A stretch of 64,000 bases of DNA from Aquila chrysaetos chrysaetos (Eukaryota; Chordata; Aves; Accipitriformes; Accipitridae), in the NCBI RefSeq assembly GCF_900496995.4, contig NC_044018.1, positions 30,912,503-30,976,502 on the forward strand, read 5' to 3'. Under the pieces are notes generated by a model. It worked only from the letters and a program-made list of their open reading frames with translations, searched no databases and was not told the origin of the DNA. Positions 1 to 13,439 of this stretch are shown here, one piece after another; positions within the stretch are counted from its first letter, which is position 1; each line of letters begins with the position of its first letter. A program made the translations under genes and the position numbers.

Positions 1-3000
1 AAGTACTTGTAAGACAGGAAACTGCCGCTAAGAAGAAAATACAGAGTAAATCTTTGATAAGGAAAAATAAAATACTATCATGTACAGTTAATTCAAAACC
101 TAATAAATCAGTACACAGAACAAGCTTTCCATAAATATTCTGGGTCCTCCCCCCCCCCAAAAAAAAAATTACTAAAGATGTGAAGGAATAAAAGCAAAAG
201 AAAGTAAAAGGCCACTGAGAGGAAGTTCAATAGACCGACCTGATGCCTGCTTGTAAGGAACCTCAGTCTTAAACAGGAAATCATAAACATGTGGCTCCTT
301 TGGTTTCAGCAAAGATCTCCCAAAATGTATTTTGCCCTAAATTTGAGCGAAGGTGAACAAAACTGTGTTACTTGGTCTTAATCACTGAAGCACTGCAAGG
401 CAACAATAAAAAATAGTCAAGGCTTGTACAATTGTGCTGATCTAATTTGTGTGCATCTCTTAGTTGTCCAACTAACATTTCAACATAGCAGCCACTGTGC
501 AGGTACTCTTACAGACCAGTTAAAACCTCAAAAAAAGCCTTCTGGTAAGTGACCAGATAACAGAGAACCCATTAATGCTCCCACTGGTGGCAAGACAGAA
601 TCATGAGATCAATCCTTAGCACAGAATCCATCCACAAGACATTGATCGTTAAGAAGCTGGGCTCACCAGTTCTGCTGCTCACTGAACAGTTCATTTATTC
701 ATACAATTATGTTGGTACAACCCTCAGCATAGAGTCACTTATAGGCCAGAGGTTTCATTATCCAAGTAGCTTGTTCCCATAAGCAGCAGCTGTATCAGAT
801 GAAGCACATTTGCACCAATACAAACACAGCATCAGGCAAGAGGGCAGAACTGCTTTCACTGTACCAGCACAGCAAAGCCACACTGCTTAGGCTGCTAAAA
901 TCCCAGATATATCACATGTGAAAGTTGAGATTTTTGCCAGTACCACCTTCCCTGTTTTGGGGAGCTATGCGCTGGTGAGACCATGTCTGAAATGCACTCA
1001 ACACAGAGGGTTTCACATATATCCAGTCAGTGCCAATGAGGTAGACTGCTTCTGTAAACCCCATGTCCCTGTTTAAATGAAGCCAAACAATCTCAGTCCC
1101 AGCCTAGGTTTGAAACTGATCTGGGGGAGATATGGAGAAGGGCAGCCCCGCTGCTTTTGGGCTATTCTAATTTTAAAAGCAGCTTTGAGGTTGGAGCAAC
1201 TGCACCCAGTTGGGGAGGCAGAACACAGGCACCTCTCTGCATTCTCCATGTTCTGGATCTTCATTCTCTTTTCTGTCCATGCTCTCCCTTTTCCCTCCCA
1301 AGGTCAAATCATAACAGAAGGATTGGGCTCAAAGCACCTGTTCATTTTGTTTGGGACATGGGGAAGCAGGCAGGACAGGATCCTATTTCCTAATAGATAG
1401 TATGCCTAAAGCCTCCCAAGAGAGGTCAGTTTCTGAGATACAGCAAACACCTTCTGTAATAAAGTGGCTCTTGTGTCTACACTCAGCTGAGGAGAAATTA
1501 GTTTCTCAAAGAAAAGAATGTCAAAGCAATATAAAAATTTTAAAACTTCATTAAAAAAATACAAGCGAGCTGCTATAAAGAGTAGGCTGCATCTGCCCAC
1601 ACTCAATAATCATCACCGAAATTCACTGGGAGGCAGCAGTGACTCAGCCTGCAGTACACAAAGACAGCTTGTGCTCCCAATACATAATGAAACCAGGCTT
1701 TATACAAAATCATAAACCCGCATGCGGCCCATTCACAACACACATGCAGGGGAATCCCAGCACTGACAGACAGGCGGGGAATCATCAGCCCTTCCTCTTG
1801 CTGCTGCCCACACTCAGACACAAAAACATCTCTGCAGAAGCACACCTCACCTTTGCTTCAATCCGGGAAGTAGGTTGTGTTGTCTTCCAGCTGGGTTTAC
1901 TAGGACTCAGAAATCAAGAGAAGGTTCAAAAAAAGATGGAGGAGAGTGTGATATAGTTGAAGGGGGAGGGGAAACTAACTCTGGTCCTCAACTACATCCC
2001 ACTATCCTTTCAAATGTCACCTCCAGCTCTTAAAAAAAAAAGAGCAAGAGAGGGAAATCTATGCATGCTTTTATTAAATTGCTGTATTGTGTGAATGGAT
2101 TAATCATACTTCCAGTAAAAACCTTAAGGTATACAATTACTGCAGTTCACCTCCTGCCCAATAGCCACAAGAAACATAAGGCTTTCTTACAGATTGTACT
2201 GTTTGCTCCCACACTCATGCCGTCACATCACCTAAAAAATACGTTTCTCAGAGACACTTTCTGTGCTGGCCTCCAGAACGACTCCTCCATTCAGACATCC
2301 TCAGCCTTTTTCTCAGAACAACCACTAGCTCCTATCAAAACTAACTGATACAGAAGGCTTCTCAGCAAATGAAAAAAACTATCCCATGGAATCAGGACTT
2401 CAGCAGCACAACACATTCGAGTTACAAACCCTTCTACCTGTTCACAGCAGGGCACCATCCTGTGAGCCAGGAAAGTGCAGGCCTCCTGGGTTCTTAACCT
2501 AGCTCAGCTCTACCTTTTGATGCTCAGTCAAATAATTTCTTCTCCCTGTTCTTCAGATCGTCCACCTGTAAAACAGGGATTACATGCACCTACTCGCAGT
2601 GGGGTAGAAAGGATTAATGTATTAGTGCTGCAAATCCCCCTTCTAAATCCCTCAATGTAGTCATGGGCAGGGACAGGATGGGACAGGGGAGTAGGACCAA
2701 AATGGCTTTATTATTAGCTCCTGCTGAGGCACTTACAGGGAAGGCCTCCCTGAACTTTGCCATGTTCCTTGTTTTATGTCCCAAAGCTTCGCCAAGCAGC
2801 TCTGGCCACCAAAGCTCTTCGGTTTTCTACAGGCTTCCTGCAGCATGCACTTGCCTTGTGCTACAGAACAGCGAACACACAGGCCGGAGAAGCTGCTGTG
2901 AAGCAACAGGCTTCTCTCTGGATTGCCCACACATAAATTTTACTTTGTGTAACACAGTGGATATACACCCTCTACTCACTTTTTTTATCCCCGTACATGC

Positions 3001-5129
3001 ACACTCCATACAAAGTCACTTAAGTGTTGACACTGTGAGAGAGAGAAGATCCAAGTCTCCAGTAAAAGCCCTCTTGCCACCCCATTGATTCTTGTGTGGG
3101 AGGCACCTTTCTGTCCTGAGCCCATCTAGTGCCCAAGTTGCCAGAACTTGGTTCTGCACCTCAAGCTTCCAGTCTCTTTTGAGCTACAAAGCCTAGCAGA
3201 CTCAGCTTAACTCACTGCCACACAGCTGCTCAGCAAATGCTAACAGTCTTTTTGTCCTCATTTCCGTTTTTCCCACCTGAAGCCACCTGGTGCCACCATT
3301 CCGGTTCTAGGGATGGCTGTATTGTTAAAGACATCTAAAGCAGCAGCTATGAGAGTTGGGGGAGAGAGTTTTTAAAGCCAAGTGGGTGATCTAGAAAGGA
3401 TTTCCCTCGTCCAGCAGGGTTCTGCCCTCACCGCAGCACTGCCACATTGGGGACATTTTGTCCACCACTGTTCCACGTTCTGCCTGTACTTCCTGACATT
3501 GTATTTCTTCAAATGGATGTATGTAAGAAGATTTAGGAAGTGATAGGTATAATCCTGTAGCATCTATAGCAGCGATAGGGTCTGTGCAAGTGCTTGCTGT
3601 GAGCAGTTGCTTTGGTTATACTTTTCCAAAAGCATTCGCATTTAGGCCAGACTAACAAGAGCCTTCCAGTACTCAGTGACTGATAAGGGCAGCCAGTGGG
3701 ATTCCCAAAAAGCTTCCAAGAAGATTCAGAGTTAGGCACCTGCTACCTACAGGAAGATCTCCAAGGTCTTTGTTTCCAAAAGAAGCCAAGGTGCCAAACT
3801 CAAATTCAGCATCAACTGAAAGTGGGTTTGGGATGCTTTTGAAGATGTTACCCATCAACAATAAATTTTGGTTTCCATTATCAGACGTACACACAGTCTG
3901 ACTCACAACTGGGGATCCTCTGCTTACATAGCCCCTTTCCTTGCATGATCTCAAAGCTTTCCTCCCCCATCCCCAAAGCAGTTTCTCCTAGAGGAGAAAT
4001 ATTTTGTTGCACCCATTGTTCAGACTGCCAGAATGTCATAGCCATACACTGAACAAAGCCTCCCATTCCCTTTCTGAACACTAGCAATATTCCTCCCTTT
4101 TATAAAGAGACAATAATAATCCAATCAACAAGACGACAAAAAAGGGCAAAAAGCTAAAGTGCTAAAATCAAAACACATGCTGACGGCCGATGTCATGTCT
4201 TCAGCAGGCCACCAAGATCACCCAGAGGTCTTACAGCAGCATGGCTCCACACCTGCTTCTCACAGACAAGGAAGGGAAAGCAGGAAGGTCTAAGCTGTAA
4301 AATTCTTGTGTCATGATTCAGAAGGAAGACATTACATTTAGTCACCAATTCAACCTGTCACATGAAACCAAGCTGTTGGGAAGCTTGCACTGGGAATAGA
4401 CACACACATTGTTCTGCTTTTGTGTTGAACTTGGATTTAATAAAGCTAGTTGGGCAGCAGACACAAGAGCTTATTGGAGGCTACCTCCCTCTACTACTTG
4501 GGGAGACTGCATAGTATCAGCCTGGACTCTCACTAAAGTCTCCACGAGAGACCTGCTTTGCCACAGCTCTACTTAGACTACATTTATGGAACCAGTTGAA
4601 AAGCATGCAGTTCATTTAGATATCTGCACTTTCATGTTGCCAGGCAGCTAATTTCTGAGTGATCCTAAAGGAGTTATCCAGAAAGAAAAAATAAACAGGA
4701 TATACAGTAGATCATCGATGGATCTAGGCATTAATGAACCAAATTACAAGACCCTTCAGGAACTTGGCCAGGTCTCTGCAATGGTGCCAGAGTGGGTGTG
4801 GAAAACAAGTGTGTTTGGGATGTTGTAACTAGCATCATTCCATAACACTGGGTGAGTAGTAGTGTCTCTTTTGCCAGCGCTTTTCACACATTAAGCAAGT
4901 CAAATGAATTTTGAGTGCCTGATGACTGCTGAATATAAGGGTGACAGTAAGTGTCTTAGCTGGTTTTCCATAGAGTGACCATGCTTGGTCTTCAGAGCTG
5001 GGGTATCTTAATGGGCAGAGATACAAAGCAAAACTTCTTGCTAGAGGAAGTTAATAGTTGGCACTAATTACCTCTAATTCACAGCCAAATCATCCCACAG
5101 ATAAACTACAGAACAAGCTGTCAGGCATT

Positions 5130-5152
5130 AAAAAAAAAAAAAAAAAAAAAAA
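5130..5152. repeat. Poly-A tract (23 A)
   Basis: Uninterrupted run of 23 A. No LINE or pseudogene body recognised upstream of it, so it may be a simple homopolymer. Confidence 0.9.
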
Positions 5153-5341
5153 GACATTGCAAACACCCTTTTTCACCTTATCTGAAGTGCTGGAAAGGAT
5201 CAGCTAGAATTAAAGACGAATGCACTGACAAACCCGGCTGCTTGCTGGAAACAGAGTCTACCTGGTCATCAACACTCTTTTTGTATTCTATTGCAAACAG
5301 GAAGGTATCCCACAAAAAATATCCGCTTTAAACTTCTTTCC

Positions 5342-5470
5342 ACCACCATGCCTTCTCCCCAGAGCAACGTTCTTTAGCAGGAGTGATGAGACCATGCCAC
5401 CACCAGCTGGAGGCGCTGAGATGTTGCATCCGAACATGAAGCACCTAGATATCCAGGGCTTTCAGCACCT
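5342..5470 (-). other. Candidate noncoding exon of R3HDM2 (low confidence)
   Basis: On the minus strand a good acceptor (pyrimidine/T-rich stretch ending TTTATTGCAG) is followed from 5470 downwards by sequence that contains CpG and is less AT-rich than its surroundings. I cannot place a convincing donor, and no long frame is open. It could be an alternative 5' UTR exon of R3HDM2 or chance. The left limit given here is arbitrary. Confidence 0.2.
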
Positions 5471-7189
5471 CTGCAATAAACCACAAACATACAGCAATAA
5501 AATAATCTAATCACTCTAAATACAGCAGTACCTATTTTGCTAGCATTAAATTCCAGAAATTTACACTTTAAAAGCCAGCAATAGTCATGTAAAAAAAGCC
5601 TCTAGAGAGGCAAAGACAGCCTTTCAGTCATACTGGGCACCAGAAAGGGGAAGCCTTGATAACAGTTCATTCAGGCAGAGGTGGTGATTGAAGGTCAGGA
5701 CTCTGGGCTCTCTTCAAGCCCAGTCACTTCCATGCCATGCTACAAGCTCCTGAACAGTACGGAAGCGTTACTCACACCTCAGTGATTCCAGGGCAACTGC
5801 TGTTCTAAGGAACTGAGATCCTTAGATGAAAGAAACCAGAAGGACAATGGGTTATTATTAGAAACTAGTATTGACATAAGCTGGAAACAGCATCCAAAAT
5901 CAAAACCAACTATTCTACCTATTTAAGGCTGATGCTTTAGCCTCAGCTAGTGAGATGCAAATGTAGCATCAGCTGAAGTGCCGCCCTCCCCTGCCACAGA
6001 CCCCAGCAGCATTAATCAGCACTGCCACTTACTTCTCTGACCCCTCCAAGTCTCTAAGACACACCACCACCTATAGCTGCAGCTGTAGACACTTCCAAAA
6101 TACATAACTAAAAAGAGATTCAGACCAAGGTAAAAGTTAAATTCACTTGGCCCACAGGGCTTATTTCCTCCCAACACTACACTTCCCTGCCAGGGCTATG
6201 TCAAAGAGACACAAATGTCTTCTGCCTTTTATTCGCTTTAGGGGCTGAAGAACAAGTTAGAAGTTTTCTGACCCTGCAGTCATGGTGAGCAGTTCATCAT
6301 AATTTCAACAGGCATCAAGTCATTTTGATGTGCGTTTCAATCTCTGCTGGGGCCTTCGGATCAGGTCATAAAAGTATGTTTGTGAAGAATTTAAGTCAAG
6401 AAACGCAATTTGGCACAGGCATGCAGAGGAAGTACCAGAGGCACAGCATATTGGCAAGATCATTTTATTAAGAGTTCATCTTTAGCCAAATAATAGCCCT
6501 TTGAAAAGTCTTCAGCGCTCAGGTGCCAAGCTGCATTTCCTGCCTCTTGCTGCACCATTACACTGGACTTCCTGCTTTGAATTACTCAGAAAATAGCAGC
6601 TTGCTAAGCAACACCAAAAGCCGCTGTACTTGGGGAGTGATTGAGGCGGGGGGAAAGGCAGCCCCAAAACCTGTTCTGAAAGTTTTGATATATATCCTGC
6701 TCGTATAGCTTCTTTGGCAGCCACCTCCTCCTTAAAAAAATTTAAAAAAAAAATAATCAAGTTCTTAAAATGAGTACTGATCTAGTTGAAGTTCACTATT
6801 AAACAATATAATGAGATGAAGTGCGCTGCATACATGCACATATACACTCGCAAACATCAGTGCTGGGACTACATGCATGCATTCTTCACACTTTTCATAC
6901 AAGTCTGCCCCTTTTGGCATGAAAGCACTCTCTGTTCCTCCACCTGATTCTAGGCAGGAATTAATGCAATGACAAAATTACTTATAGTTGACATTTCTCC
7001 AATATACTAATTCTTTCTTCATCCATCAGCATCTACCATATGAAGGAAGACAAGAAATAAAAGTTAAAATAGATAGATCGGAACTCTAGAAGACAGTGGG
7101 GCAAATCCAGACTCCACTGTAATCAGAGAAAGCTTTGGTTCACACATCACATTTACAAATAACTGGAGGGTAGAGTGGTGAAGGTGAAG

Positions 7190-7585
7190 ACAACAGCTGA
7201 AGAAAGGCTGACAGAGTTGGGGTTGTTCAGCCTGGAGAGGAGAAGACTCCAGGAAGAACTTTTTGTGGCCTTTCAATAATTAACAGGGGCTTATAAGAAA
7301 GACGGAGAAAGACTTTTTACCATGGCCTGTAGTGCCAGGACAAGGATTTTAAACTGAGAGCAGATTTAGATTGGATATAAGAAATTTTTTTACAACGAGG
7401 GTGGCGACACATTGGAGCAGGTTGCCCAGAGAAGCTGTAGATGCCACATCCCTGGAAGCGTTCAAACTCAGGTTGGATGGGGCTTTAAGCAACCTGATCT
7501 AGTGAAGATGTCCCTGCCCATAGCAGGTGGTGCACGAGATGATCTTTAAAAAGGTCCCTTCCAGCCCAAACCATTCTGTGATTCT
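7190..7585 (+). mobile_element. CR1 LINE 3' end, truncated
   Basis: Recognisable 3' part of a chicken-repeat-1 type LINE. It contains the 'TTCAGCCTGGAGAGGAGAAG' block near 7,225, 'GGAGCAGGTTGCCCAGAGA' near 7,415, and the end 'GGTCCCTTCCAGCCCAAACC' followed by ATTCTGTGATTCT. It is 5'-truncated, as most CR1 copies are, carries indels, and has no intact reverse transcriptase. It lies in the presumed R3HDM2 intron in the orientation opposite to that gene. Confidence 0.9.
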
Positions 7586-7639
7586 AAAAGAATTTAAGCA
7601 CTGAAATGAAGCTAAGCCTGGGACCAGTCCTACAGACAG

Positions 7640-7657
7640 ATTATTATTATTATTATT
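7640..7657. repeat. (ATT)n microsatellite
   Basis: Short ATT repeat just downstream of the CR1 copy. Confidence 0.8.
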
Positions 7658-9807
7658 TTTTTAAATGGGTGATTTATACACCTTCCCCCTGAAAATGGGG
7701 TTTTAGAATAGCAGCACTGACACAATCTTAAATTTAGCAACACAAATGGCATCACTACTATAAAGGGAACTTGATGCATCTGCGCTCTGACGAGAGGATA
7801 GGATATCACACACAGAACAAGAGGTACTGCAGAACAGCTGGAAGAAGGGATTTGATGTGGACATTCTCCACTGCTCTGATCCACAGGCCAGCACTGAACA
7901 AGAGGGTCTGCTTCTCCCACAGCCACTTCCTTGCTATCAGTATAGCAGTTTCCTTCCCCTTTAATTCAGTTGACTGCGCCCCTTTATTCCGTCCAACCCC
8001 TTTTAAAGCCTGCTACAGACGACTTGTGACAACTACAACAGGGACAGGCAAGAACAAACATTTCTTCAATTTCTAGGAAACTGAGCAATGCTGCCACCCC
8101 TTCTCCCAACACTAACTACTCCAGGCAATAGCAGAATCCCAGGATCCCAGGTCCTTATGCAACAGTTTCCCAGCCACAGAGAGACTGGCTGCGTGTAGTT
8201 TGGTAAGTTCTATGGGACATGCTTCCTTATACATCCCATCTTACTTGAGAAGGTGCTAGCTTACTCCTAGGCCTTAGCTTTTACTTAACTAGAACAAGAC
8301 ATGCAGCATTGCAATGGTTTAACTCAAGGCATAACTCAACACCTGATATTGGTCAAGTCAGCGCGGCTTTGGACATGTATAATATACCACTCTAAACCCT
8401 GTTTGCTGGGTTTAGCTTATACTTGTCACACAAGCCAAAAAAACATAGGCAGCACCATGCTGTTCAAAGCAGCTACATCACGTTTCTAGTTAGATGTGAT
8501 GCAGAGTAGTGCAGTCAAAACCCCCTGGGCGCTGCTCTCAGCCCAAGGAAAACTCAAAAACTTAAGCCCAGCATAACCAATTCTAAAATATTCACCTAGC
8601 AGTGAGTCTGTAGGGAGCCTGGAGCAACTGTTTAGACAGAGAAAGAAATACTGTATTTGGCCTACTAAGGGATTAATTTCAACTGTCAGCATAGCACATA
8701 GTTCTGCACACCACACAGCAGGCTGATGAGAAAGGCCCTAGGTAACGCTGGAACCAGAAAAAGAGAGCTAGTTTTATGCAAGCACGCTGCCTGGGTAAAT
8801 CAGATTGCGTCTGGGACCCCAAGAAGCATCACCACATGAGTGGTACACGAACAGACCAGCTTCCTCCAGCATCTCAACAAGAGACGATCCACAGGTATCT
8901 AACAAATTCTAATGTTGCAACTCACAGGATGTAAGAGGCCATAGTCTGCTGTAAGATGCATCATGTTCTGGCAAGCTGGACAGCTAGATTTAGAAGCATC
9001 TGCTTCTTCCAGCCCAATGACTAGTACCCTGGGAGATGCAGATCCTGTCCTGAAACAGCAACAAACAACAAAGGTAGCTGAGAAGACATCTGAGAGAAGT
9101 AACTAGTTCCTTTAATTCCACTCTGCTGAATGGACTACCAGCCTAGAGACTTGACCCTCAGGTCAGATGGCTGCAGCTCAAAGCAGCACTTGACTAACTA
9201 GCATTATATAACTCTGAATGAAGAAAAATAAAGCTACGCTATAGAATGTAACTTCTCAGTTTTAATCCTAGGAAGGTCGAAGCAAACAAAGCTACTAAAG
9301 CTCAGCCAAAGAGGACAATGCTACAAACCATTGTCCAATATTGCTAAATCACTCCAGGTTTCATCTTGTTCATGCTATGCAGGTAGCTCAAACTGTCCCT
9401 TAGGAACCACTCAGCAAAAACCACAATGCCTGGTAACGGAGGGGTCAATTGGCTCCATATCCTACTCACCTCTAAGGCACCAGTCCCCAGTCAGTCCCCA
9501 TTCATGAGCAGGGGGAGAGATAAGAGAACAGACCATATCCAAGTGATGTTTCTCCTTCACAGCTGGCAGGAGTTGATTTGGGAGTCTTAATCCAGCTCCT
9601 CAAAAGCCAGGTGGCTGTCTCCAGCAAAGCATTATCATTTCAAGCAACCTGTCGAGATCCATCCTCACTTGTGCAATCCCTGGAGTCTGGGGTAATCGTT
9701 TACTATCCAGTGAAGCTGCCATCAAACATCACATTTTGCCATCTTGGTGGACAGAGAAGAAGAAAGTCAGTCTAATGTCTTTCCTCATCATCTAGTTTGT
9801 TCCATTA

Positions 9808-9850
9808 AAACAAACAAACAAACAAAATCTTATACACACACACACACACT
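9808..9850. repeat. (AAAC)n and (CA)n microsatellites
   Basis: Five AAAC-type units followed within 10 bases by an uninterrupted CA run. Confidence 0.85.
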
Positions 9851-10004
9851 AAGTTACCAAAGTTTTTTATGCAGATACAATCTGTCCTTGCATTCCAAAG
9901 AAACAGGAATGAACAGCGGAAATCTTTACCAGTATATGTTTAACAACTCATTGAAAATACAAAGAGCTGTGGATGGAGAAGTGAGACCCTAAGAGAACAT
10001 CTAT

Positions 10005-10025
10005 TGGAAAAAAAAAAAAAAAAAA
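10005..10025. repeat. Poly-A tract
   Basis: About 20 A in a row within AT-rich intronic sequence. Confidence 0.85.
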
Positions 10026-12814
10026 TTTCAGCAAATCACCTGTGAACTACTGAATTGCCATTTAATCAGGAAAGAAGATTACACCAACCATACCTGGTAT
10101 GATTTAATCAAGAATTTCCAGCACAAATTCAAGCAGAAGGACACAGAGGTTACGTCAGTCAGCCTTAATAGGCTATAGGTAGCAAACAGGGTAGAAATAA
10201 AAAAGAATGGAGCATAAGGAATCAGAACTATTTGAAGTAACCACAGGGAACCAGGTCCCAATTCTCAAAGGGAGATGGAGAACAGGTCAAGGCAAGAGAT
10301 GAGACAAGATTCTCAACAAGTACGAGTGACAAAAAACCAAACTGAGACCAGCCACGTGTGGAACTTCTCTGCATGCTACCAGCAGGAAAAGGAGCACCAA
10401 GACAGAGATTTAGAATTAGCATGGGCACTGTTTTGATTTGTAAACAGGCATGTGTTCATCTGCTTTCTGACAAGCAAACCAGGTCCCACAACATACTCCC
10501 GCTGCTCCCCATGCAGACAGAGGAAACCAACTCTTGTGCACACCAATGATTCGGGATATCTGTGGCCTATAGCGTGCTCTCCTTTACAGTATCTGTTCTT
10601 CGTAACATCAGTCAGCCTTCTTCGCACAGCTGGCAAGTAAGGACAGCTCTGCTGTTCCCTGGGTCTTGAAGAAGCAGCCACAACACCATACCAAAGAGCT
10701 TCTCCCTACCCCCCACCCTTCCCTACTGTTAGGGCATAACTCTTCAGCCTATCCTTTGTTTGGTGATAAACAGGTGCCAAAGCTTGCCAATACTTCCAGC
10801 TCCCCAAGCAGGTTATCTCCCTTTACCAAGTCTTCTTTTCAGCACTTCTCTTTGCCAACCCTTTGGGTTCCTTACACTTCTTAAGCTTTGACTTTGCTCC
10901 GACAATGAAGACAGCCACTAATCTGCACCTACTAAGCAACACACAGAGGATTAACAGCAGCTCTGGATTTTCCAGCTCACGTCGCATATGAATCCTCTTC
11001 AGCAGAGTGGTTCAGATTCTAATGGATCACTTTGCATGAACAGAGGCCGCAAAAGCAGCGGAAGCTATAATAAACTCAAGGTTTCTCTGTACTCAAAACT
11101 ACACTGGCATCATTGAGCTCTAAGAAAAATAAAGCCTGTCCTGGGAAGTTGGAAGCTTGGCACTTCTGCCAGAAGCTTGCTTAGTGTTCCGTGCAGTGAA
11201 GCTCATTCTCTTACTACTCCCACTACTAAGGCACACCTAGCTGCATTATCAGCATATATGGCTAGAAATACACCTTGTTTTTCCAGACATCTTTTGTCAA
11301 CACTGAAGCATCACAAAAGTATACAAAGAACAGGCAGAGCTAAAGCAGCTGAAGCAGTTGAGCTCAGCTTTAAGTGCTCAGGAGAAAAGCTAATGCATTT
11401 CTGAGCTGATCAGTCTCTACGTTAAGAAGATACCTACAAGCAACACGTCATTCAGATTGGACCAATGCACTGAGTAGGGTGCTTGGTAGTATCTGCAGGC
11501 TGGTAAATCAGCTCCCAGGTATAAGAATCAATTCACCCCTCTGAAAAATCCAACACCTGTTTTTGGGCACAAGTACACTATGTGAAACCATCACAGGCAA
11601 ATCTCAGACAAAAAACATGAGGGAGGTGGAATGATCATCCATGTAATATTTTAGCTGAGACATAAAACTAGAAACCTATGTGGGGGAATTTTAAATTCCC
11701 CAAGAGGTCACAAGTAAAAGTGTTTAGGAATGAATAGCAAGGATTCTGGTGACACTCCTTCCCACATTTTTTTTATTATTAATTTTTTATTAGGAGCAGG
11801 GAGTTGCCTCACAAGGAACACTTCACAGTGCAGAAGTCTACTGTGTGTAGCACTGCTGAAGGGCAGAAAAGTGCAAGAATGTAAACCTTATGTCCAAATT
11901 AAAATTCAAGGCAACATCTAGAATGGGTCTGTACAGCCAGCCCTGATGTCCTGACCACTGCCTCTTCATTGCTTTTGATAGATAAGGCAGCTGTAGTACA
12001 GGTCAGCCAGGCTCACCAACATGTAGCACAGTCACGCTACAGTGAACAGTCACCCTGAGGATGTGTGTGGAACAGGTGAAAACATGGCAGAAAAGAGCAT
12101 ATCCTGGGACAAAGTGAAATAAGAGGGATCTTACACCAAACCCCATGCAGGACAAATAAGTTGGAGTAAGTCAAAAGGACCCGGCTATAGCAGAAGCAAG
12201 TACAGACCCTAGAGAGGAGAGAGGCAAATAAGGACTTTACCAACAAGTTCAGATTCTCTGTGGCCTAACAAAGAGCTGGAATAGCTGCTCATTTAGGGGA
12301 CAATCGATAATAGAAGACAGCAGAAAACCATCGGGGTCTGCAAATCACCCTCAATGAGCCAGTTAGAATGGGCTAGAACCTTGCCCACCATTTAAGGAGC
12401 TGGCACAGCCTTTGCACAGCACTCCTCCAGATCTGTGGTGCCCTTTTGAAAGGCAAACACCCTCCTATAAGCAGTTTCTGAAAGACAGAGCAACACCAAG
12501 CCCTTTATAAAACCAAAGGCCAGCGCAGCAGCCTAGGCCTGGGCTCAGCTTTCTTGCTCATCTCAAAACAAAGAGGCTAGAAAGAACAATGACTGAAAAG
12601 CAGAAGAGGTTGCCATTGATGAAGGAGGTATTCTAGATCAAACTCTAAAGGAAATGAGGGAAGGGATTAAAAAAAGATTCAGACAACCAGCGACAGAAGA
12701 GAGGTAACAATCCACCAGCTACATCTATTTACACACTGTATCAGGAGCTCAGAAGGACAACCTCTCTCAGACCATTTAAAACAGATCAGAGGAGACTAAG
12801 TGGTATCAACTCAC

Positions 12815-12893
12815 CTGTGAAGCTTGCTGCCAGAATACTACACTGGCAGGAGTCAGAGGCAACTTTTGACACTCAGGCAGACAGCCCAAACAT
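12815..12893 (-). other. Candidate noncoding exon of R3HDM2
   Basis: Read on the minus strand, a T-rich acceptor (CTTTTTTGGGTACCTGTAG) is followed by 79 bases and then CACAG|GTGAGTTG, a near-consensus donor. It lies 1 kb downstream of the presumed R3HDM2 first exon in the direction of that gene. It is too short to judge coding potential. I infer an alternative 5' UTR exon; transcript data would be needed to accept it. Confidence 0.3.
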
Positions 12894-13439
12894 CTACAGG
12901 TACCCAAAAAAGCCCAGTGATGATTTAAATGTGTCACAGGGCAGAGAACACAGAATAACAAGGAACAAAACAACCCTTGCATGTATCCCATTAGTGACCT
13001 ACACAGAGCCTTTGAAATCCCTCCTAAACGTGCTCCAACCAAGCCAGAAGACAACTAACCCTCCAACATTTTCACTCCTGTTGTTACACCCAGAAGGGCC
13101 CCAGAAGTCCCATACGTTTCTAGGAAAGCGTTTCAAAGCAAAGACGTTGTCTGTAAGGATACCAGAAAACCTTACTGCACTTCCCAGGCGCTAGAATGGA
13201 TGCCCGGCCATCAACGAGGTGAGGCCTCCTCTCCCACCTGTTGCTCCCCTTCCTCCTTAGCCTCTTGCGAGTGCTGCACCGCACACAGAAAGCTGGGGAA
13301 CGAGGCAGCCACAGCAAGCTCAGGCACTTCCAGATCGCGCAGGGATGCCCCTCGTATCCGGGCCAGCCAGAGGTGCACAGGGCAGGGGAACACCCAGCCA
13401 CCATGTGCTCCGCAAACTTGCCGAGGCAACCGGCCCGCT

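Noticed and set aside
1846-1950. Minus-strand donor-like AAAG|GTGAGG
   Set aside because: No convincing acceptor upstream and no coding content.
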